64,000 nt of DNA, taken from the NCBI GenBank assembly GCA_035772735.1, contig JASDFA010000006.1, positions 28,251,501 through 28,315,500 of the forward strand. The letters run 5' to 3'. The translations under genes were made by a program, and so were the position numbers. The first letter of the stretch is position 1, and the number at the start of each line of letters is the position of its first letter. This DNA comes from Datura wrightii. Its lineage: Eukaryota > Streptophyta > Magnoliopsida > Solanales > Solanaceae. The notes beneath the pieces are model-generated. The model saw only the letters and a list, made by a program, of their open reading frames with translations. It was not told the origin of the DNA and searched no databases. This document shows positions 57,148 through 64,000 of this stretch, in pieces.

Positions 57148-60100
57148 ATGGCAGACCAGTGGCACCCAGCTACAGGTAGGAGATTGGATACAGCAGCGGG
57201 CGAAGGCACCAGTAGGATGCCTCAGTTACAGCCAGATTCCGCCCAGTCTGAGAGCAATACGGAGGCGTCATCTCGGCCCTCCCAGCAGTCTCCGCCTCGC
57301 CAGACACCATTTGAGGCAGCACCGCCTCCCACAGCTCCTGCACCCACTTCATCTGATCAGGAGCTACGTAGTGCGGTGGTTATGTTGACTCAGATGCTAG
57401 CTGCTCAGCATCAGCCAGCACCACCTACAGCAGCAGAATCCCTAGGTGGGCCAGGTAGTTCCAGGGTTAGAGAATTCTTGGCGTTGGGACCCCCTCAGTT
57501 TACTGGATCGGATTCAGCGGAGGACCCTCAGGACTTTTTAGACCAGATGCAGAGGATCTTTAGAGTCATGCACGTAACCCCAGCAGAATCAGTTGAGTTA
57601 GCAGTGTTCCGGTTACGGGATATTGCTGTTTTGTGGTACGAAAGTTGGGAGAGGTCTCAGGGAAGAGATGCAGCCCCTCCTACTTGGTCCAGCTTTTCAG
57701 AGGCCTTCCTGGACCACTACTTACCCCGGGAGGTCAGACAGGCCCGTATGGACCAGTTCTTACATTTAGAGCAGGGGGCTAGGAGCGTCCGTGAATATTC
57801 CTTACAATTCGACTCCTTATCCCGCTATGCTCCAGCATTTGTGGACACCATGTCGTCCAGAGTCCACCGCTTTATTACGAGCCTGAATCCAGAGTACATA
57901 GAGACGTGCATGACGGCTACTTTGAGAGAGGACATGGACATAGCCAGGGTACAGGCCTTCGCACAGACAATTGAGGGCCTGAGGCAGCGGCAGCGGGGTG
58001 ACAGACAGGCGACTTCAGAGCAGCGCCGTAGAAGCAGACCCGCCGAGATTCAGAGGGAAATTCCTAGGGGGCCGAGACCACGGTTTTCAGATAGGCCACC
58101 CAGATATTCACCGCCGGTACAGCAGCAGAGGGGCAGATTTATTCGCCGGAGTCAGTCAGAGTCCGGTAGCAGTTCACGGACAGTAGCGTCACCTCAGCAG
58201 CGGAGGGTAGAACAGAGTAGATTTGCATCTACCCCTTGTCCTATATGCCACCGACTACATTCTGGAGCCTGCAGGCAGGGATTCCCAGGGTGTTATTACT
58301 GCGGACAGGAAGGTCATTTAATGAGAGATTGTCCATCCAGGGGACAGGGTAGTCAGGATGATCTGGATAGAGCGTCAGCAGGGCCACGAGTTCCAGCAGC
58401 CTCAGCAGGGCGCAGACCCTCAGGTTTAGCAAATAGGGGTCGAGGTAGATCAAGAGCCTCTGGCTCAGGTGCAGGCCCCAGCCGTACCTATGCATTACTA
58501 GGGAGGCAGGATTCAGAGGCATCTCCCGACGTGGTCACAGGTATATTGATTATCTGCTCATACCCTGTTTATGTATTGATTGATCCATGGTCTACCTTGT
58601 CATATATTACACCATTTGTGGCCCGAAAGTTGGGCATCGAACCAGAATTGCTTCAGCAGCCCTTTTCAGTGCTTACACCGATTGGCAACTCGATTACAGC
58701 CAAAAGAGTTTACCGAGGGTGTATAGTAGAGGTTGCTGATCGCCAGACCAGAGTAGACTTAATAGAACTTGAGATGGTCGACTTCGATGCCATTATGGGT
58801 ATGGACTGGTTAGTGCCATGCTATGCCAACTTAGAATGCTGGACCAAGACAATCCGATTTCACTTTTCGGGGGAAGCAGTGCGAGAGTGGAAAGGGAGTA
58901 CACCTACGCCGAAAGGTAGGTTTATTTCCTACCTTCTGGCAAGAAAATTAATAGCAAAAGGATGTATTTACCACCTGGTTAGAGTCCAGGACGTTCGGGT
59001 GGAACCTCCGACTCTTCAGTCTGTTCCAGTAGTCAATGAATTCCCTGACGTGTTTCCGGATGAGTTGCCTGGTATCCCTCCCGAAAGGGAGATAGATTTT
59101 GTGATTGACTTGTTACCAGGGACTCAACCTATATCCATTCCCCCGTATCGCATGGAACCAGCTGAGCTTAGAGAATTGAAAGAGCAGTTAAAAGATTTGC
59201 TCGACAAAGGTTTTATCAGGCCTAGTACTTCCCCGTGGGGTGCGCCAGTTCTGTTTGTAAGAAAGAAAGATGGCTCACTCCGTATGTGTGTGGACTACCG
59301 GCAGCCGAATAAGGTAATGGTTAAAAACAAATACCCGCTCCCGAGAATAGATGATTTGTTTGACCAGTTGCAGGGGGCCAAATGTTTTTCTAAGATAGAT
59401 CTGAGGTCCGGATACCACCAGGTCCGGGTTCGGGAGAGGGACATTCCAAAGACTGCTTTCAGGACCAGGTATGGTCACTTTGAATTTCTAGTTATGTCTT
59501 TTGGACTGACGAATGCTCCCGCAGTGTTTATGGACCTGATGAACAGCATATTCAGACCGTACTTGGATCTGTTCGTGATAGTATTTATCGATGATATTCT
59601 GTTATATTCTCGTTCAGAGACAGATCACCAGAACCATTTACGAACAGTACTCCAGATCCTTAGAGAACGTCAGCTGTACGCCAAGTTTTCTAAGTGTGAG
59701 TTCTGGCCGAACTCAGTTGCCTTTTTGGGGAACATCGTGTCGGATGCTGGTATACAGGTAGACACACAGAAAATAGAGGCAGTCAAGACATAGCCCAGAC
59801 CTACCACTCCGACCGAGGTCCGTAGTTTCTTGGGTTTAGCAGGATATTATCGGAGATTTGTCGAAGGATTTTCCACTATAGCAGCACCTCTGACAAAGCT
59901 AACACAGAAAGCAGCGAAATTTCAGTGGACGGAGGCCTGCGAGCAGAGTTTTCAAGAATTGAAAGACAGATTGACATCCGCCCCAGTACTAGCATTGCCA
60001 GAGGGAACAGATGGGTATGCGGTGTATTGCGACGCTTCAGGTTTGGGACTGGGTTGTGTGTTAATGCAACATGGTAAGGTGATTGCTTATGCTTCCAGAC

Positions 60101-61932
60101 AGTTGAGGAAACACGAAAAGAACTATCTGACCCATGACCTGGAACTGGCTGCAGTGATCCACGCTCTGAAAATTTGGAGGCATTATCTGTATGGCATCCA
60201 TGTAGACATTTTTACAGATCATAAAAGTCTGCAATACATTTTCGCACAGAGGGAGTTAAATCTGCGGCAACGTCGCTGGTTAGAATTGTTGAAAGACTAT
60301 GATGTAAATATTTTCTATCACCCAGGAAAAGCTAATGTAGTAGCAGATGCCCTGAGCCGTAAGTCGATGGGGAGTTTAGCGTATTTGCGGCCCGAGAAGC
60401 AGGAATTAGCCAAGGAAATTCATCAACTAGCTGGTTTAGCCGTTCGAGTAGTGGAGACAGAAAATAACAGAGCGGTAATTCAAAATTCTGCCGAGTCATC
60501 ACTAGTTACAGAGGTAAAAGAACAGCTGTACGAGGACCCTGACTTAGTCCAGCTCAGAGATAGAATTCAGAAGGGTAAGGAGTCAGATTTCCAAGTGACT
60601 GAAAATAAAGTGCTACGTTGTAAGGGTCGTCTGTGTGTCCCGAACGTACCAGGGCTTCGCCAGTAGATCATGCATGAGGTACATTACGCTCGTTATTCCC
60701 TCCATCCAGGAGCAACAAAAATGCACCACGATATCAGAGACATCTACTGGTGGCCAGGTATGAAATCTGAAATAGCTGAATTTGTATCTAGATGTCCTAA
60801 CTGCCAGCAGGTGAAAGTGGAGCACCAGAAACCGGGCGGTCTGACGCAGGATATAGCTGTGCCTATGTGGAAATGGGAAGCGATAAATATGGATTTTGTA
60901 ACAAGATTACCCCGTACCAGAAGCAGAAATGATTCTATTTGGGTAATAGTTGACAGGCTGACAAAATCAGCTCATTTCCTGCCAGTGAAGGCTACCTTCT
61001 CAGCCAAGGATTATGCTGAGTTATACATCAGAGAAATAGTTAGACTACATGGAGTGCCGGTATCTATTATTTCAGACAGGGGAGCACAATTCACAGCTAG
61101 ATTTTGGCAGTCGTTCCAGAGGGGTCTGGGAACGCAGATTAATTTGAGCACAGCATTCCACCCTCAGACAAATGGACAGGCTGAGCGAACTATCCAAACG
61201 CTCGAAGATATGCTACGAGCGTGCGTACTAGATTTTGGGGGTAGCTGGGATGAACATCTGTCGCTGATTGAATTTGCCTATAATAACAGTTATCATTCAG
61301 CTATCCAGATGGCGCCCTTTGAAGCATTATATGGGCGAAAATGTAGATTGCCGGTGGGCTGGTTTGAAGTGGGGGAATCAATGTTGATTGGGCCAGACAT
61401 CATTCAACAGTCAGAGGAGAAGGTAAAGCTTATCAGAGAACGCCTGCTGACTGCTCAGAGCCGCCAGAAGTCGTATGCAGATATGCAGCGTAGAAATCTA
61501 GAATTTGCGGTCAATGACTGGGTATACTTGAAGGTGTCTCCGATGAAAGGGATGATGAGATTTGGCAAGAAAGGCAAGCTTAGCCCGAGATTTATTGGGC
61601 CATATCAAATTTGGCGGAGAATAGGCCGAGTTGCATACGAATTGAACTTGCCTCCGGAATTAGCATCTGTTCACCCAGTATTCCATGTATCTATGTTGAG
61701 GAAATTTGTAGGAGACCCTTCCACGGTTGTTCCAGTTCAGGAGGTCCAGGTCACCGAAGAGTTAGCATATGAGGAGGTTCTAGTAGCTATCTTAGACAGA
61801 CAGATCCGTAGATTGAGAACTAAAGATATTGCATCTGTCAAAGTATTGTGGCGTAACAGGAACCGAGAAGAAATGACCTGGGAAGCCGAGGAAGACATGA
61901 AAGCCAGATATCCCCACTTATTCCAAGCATAG
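57148..61932 (+). pseudogene. A5 gag-pol polyprotein, two nonsense codons
   Basis: ATG at 57148 (MADQWHPATGRRLD), stop at 61930. Order: Ser/Pro/Gln-rich N-terminus; capsid domain (about 108-270); zinc knuckle CYYCGQEGHLMRDC (about 381-394); protease with the active site changed to LIDPWST (Asp479, Gly to Trp two residues on); RT (about 650-870) with FIDD at 813-816; RNase H from about 957; integrase with zinc region (about 1175-1220), Asp near 1249, Asp1310 and Glu1346 (35 residues apart); C-terminal domain; chromodomain (about 1541-1593). TAG at codon 882 (a Trp codon in A2) and TAG at codon 1173 (from CAG). Enzymes other than protease keep their catalytic residues. Confidence 0.9.
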
Positions 61933-62171
61933 GCAAACGGGAGGTTTTTTAGAACTGTTTTTCCTTATTAATGCTTATACTTCATATATGAAAGTAGGCG
62001 ATTGATTATAGACAGTTTTATACATGAATGTTATTATATCATGTGGAGTACCTGTATTGGGCTTTTTTCTTTTCAGGAATTATGAGATAGTCCATAATAC
62101 AAGAGAAACTCTGGCAAAAATTTTTCTAGAAACAAGTTGAGTAAGTTGAGGAAGTCCTCGAGACAAAAGGT
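61933..62171 (+). other. A5 3' untranslated stretch
   Basis: About 240 bases, no gene. Like the other A elements it has a GGAGTACCTGTATTGG phrase and a GATAGTCCATAATAC phrase before the polypurine region. Confidence 0.7.
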
Positions 62172-62204
62172 CATTCGAGGACGAATGTTCTTAAGGGGGG
62201 AGGA
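62172..62204 (+). other. A5 pre-tract hairpin and polypurine tract
   Basis: CATTCG/CGAATG around AGGA (62172-62187), then AAGGGGGGAGGA (62193-62204) at the LTR edge. Confidence 0.85.
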
Positions 62205-64000
62205 TGTTATACCCAGTAAATTTTAAGTGAATAAATATCCTAAGGGCTTGTTGGTCAAGGGATTTAGAAGGCAAAAAAAAATGATAAATAAAAGTCGGCT
62301 TCTTCGGCCAAAATCAATATATTTCCAGCAAAAAATAGGGGATCTTCATATGAGAAGAAAACCCAGGACAAACATATATAATTTCCTTCCAATTACGCGA
62401 CGAAACGTGGTCTAAACTCCGTTCCGGCTTAGGTACAGGTGTATAAAGCTGCAGAGAGCAATCCTATGGAGTTGGTTTCGTGAAATTTGGCCGGCGAAAC
62501 GTCATGCTACCAAGGTAAAGTAAATAGAATTACTTTAAATTAGTACCAATGTGTTCCTAGCGTTGCAGTGAGCATTTATCCCTTCTGGACTATCGAGAAA
62601 TAACGAGTTTTTGACCGTTTTCCGAAATGTTGAAGTTGGGATAAATATATATATCAAAAGTGATAATTTCTCCCGAATATTAATGTATTTAGTTCTAATT
62701 GACGTGTATATGAATGTAGTTGGGAGAAACAGCAGAAGTACCAACGGAAATCACATCGGTCAGTCGGGTACTCAGAAACCAGGTATGTAAAGTTATTCTT
62801 TCGGCAAGCCAGGAAGTACAGGGTAGAAAATAAATAGAATAAGCGCTATTAACAGATACCCAGCGTACAGGAACGATTTTAGTACAAATTCCAGCAAGCA
62901 TGCTAGTATGTTATTACGTATCATGCGATAATTAGAATAATAGATATTCAGGCAATACGTATTTCATCTGTTGAGATTGTATCCAGTAGTAGATGATACA
63001 TTCTATATCATTTAGCTATATCCAGTTATAGATGGCATGTACTATGTTATTGAGTTATATTCAGATATAATTAGATAGACAGATAAAGGCCAGGTAGCAG
63101 TAAGTCCAGCAGTCAGAAACAGTGTAAGACAGCATATAGCATCAGTTAATTAATACAGATTAGCCTCGAAATAAAAGAAGAGAATATGATTAGTATTTTT
63201 CATTTGAGCATGCTTGTTGTGTATGTGTTTGTATGTTGAGACTTGCTGTGGCATGTGGGCACCCTTTAGCATCCCCACCGCCCCTGGGTTATAGCTGTCT
63301 CGATACCAGATTCAGATACCGCCACCAGCTGGGCGATGCCGTCCGACTAAAGGACGATGATGGCCGACCACCATGATAATACGGTCCAGACCACCCTGCT
63401 TGCAGGGGTAGTTCAGTTTACTCTGCGCAGAACTAGCACACCCTGTTTACAGGGGTAGACCACTCTGTGTGCGCACCTATGCCCAGAGGCAGGAGTCTTC
63501 GGACTCAGACACAGCTTATTGTCAGAGGCCAAGGCCTGAGCTACGTACCCAAGGGGACTGGTAGGAGGAGCTCACAGTGTCAGATGAGTGAAGTGACTTA
63601 TTTTTGGTTGGTTTAGACCTGGGTAGGGGTATATAGATTGCTTGCTTGGTTGGCACATTCCGGCTTATGGGGGTCGGTCAGGTATGGTGTACTATTATGT
63701 ATATTGATATGTGCTATTAGATACTGACAGACAGTAGGATGACACGTCATCAGGTACGCTCAGTTAGTTACAGAATGAACAAACTCTCACCAGTTATCCT
63801 CAACTAGAAAGACTCAGCTATTTCTTGCTTATATGTCATGTTATTGTTGCCATTCATTTCAGTGCATATTCCAGTTTGCTTTACATGCTCAGTACCTGTG
63901 GTACTGACGCCCAGCGGGGCGCTGCATTGCTTGCCTGGAGGTACTCACGGACGAGGAGCCGATCCCTCGTGATTCCAGCCAGCCAGTGAGTCATCAGCTC
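62205..64000 (+). repeat. A5 3' LTR (incomplete at window end)
   Basis: Starts TGTTATACCCAGTAAATTTT; at least 1,796 bp. It retains the GGTACTGACGCCCAGCGGGG block (63899-63918) and the CACCGCCCCTGGGTTA phrase (63279-63294). The promoter-proximal part has no GC-rich hairpin cassette, only a short TCGGCTTCTTCGGCC palindrome near 62295. An imperfect tandem repeat with CACCCTGYTTRCAGGGGTAG lies at about 63393-63453. Confidence 0.85.

Larger units (their letters stand above)
56864..64000 (+). mobile_element. A5: chromovirus, best-preserved gag-pol; runs off the window
   Basis: Only about 70 bp of the 5' LTR remain (inside the inverted repeat). The interior is 56935-62204. The 3' LTR starts at 62205 and continues past the window. 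The gag-pol frame is 1,595 codons, equal to A4, with two stops and no frameshift. The LTR (TGTTATACCCAGTAAATT) is a third subfamily and lacks the GC-rich hairpin cassette. Losing the 5' promoter makes transcription from its own LTR unlikely. Confidence 0.87.

Overview
This window is plant repeat DNA with no recognisable cellular gene. It consists almost entirely of Ty3/gypsy-type LTR retrotransposons, nested in one another. Lineages are assigned from protein motifs. Those ending in a chromodomain, with an initiator-Met tRNA primer site (TGGTATCAGAGC), are Tekay/Del-like chromoviruses (called A1-A5 here). Those with an Asp-tRNA primer site (TGGCGCCGTTGCCGGGGA), a DLGAS protease motif and a large ORF after pol are Athila-like (B1, B2). 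A third, decayed chromovirus family is called D. The content fits a large-genome flowering plant. The style of the families suggests Solanaceae to me, but that is only an impression.

Layout. 1-528 is unassigned. 529-2950 is the 5' LTR of A1, followed by a stump of its interior. 3965-8507 is B1, a short Athila-like element that carries one unrecognised ORF in place of gag-pol. 8508-9216 is the tail of another LTR. 9221-12990 is the decayed integrase/chromodomain end and 3' LTR of a D element. From 13466 to 53783 a single insertion, A2 (minus strand, 5-bp duplication GCATA), has grown to 40.3 kb. Inside its 3' LTR sits A3 (14834-32316, plus strand). Inside A3's gag sits A4 (17707-27477, plus strand, duplication CAAAT). 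Inside A2's reverse transcriptase sits the Athila-like B2 (36269-49044, minus strand, duplication GCGAG). Beyond 53783 come the other half of A2's target sequence, a minus-strand D-type LTR (about 54950-56769), and A5 (56770 to beyond the window end, plus strand), whose gag-pol frame is the best preserved.

How the parts work together. In chromoviruses A4 and A5, gag, protease, RT, RNase H, integrase and chromodomain lie in one 1,595-codon frame. Its only breaks are nonsense codons, seven in A4 and two in A5, all explicable by transitions. A3 has lost protease, RT and RNase H. B2 has gag, pol and a separate post-pol ORF, all damaged. B1 shares B2's LTR, primer site, 3' noncoding region and polypurine tract, but not its genes, so it looks like a non-autonomous partner.

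The most interesting signals are non-coding. (1) A GC-rich hairpin cassette just upstream of the TATA box is nearly identical in the LTRs of the unrelated chromovirus and Athila lineages. It recurs a third time before the Athila post-pol ORF, and is replaced by a different palindromic cassette in A1. (2) A two-hairpin motif with compensatory stem changes lies directly after the main ORF in both B1 and B2. (3) A small hairpin built on TTCGAGGACGAA precedes the polypurine tract in both lineages.
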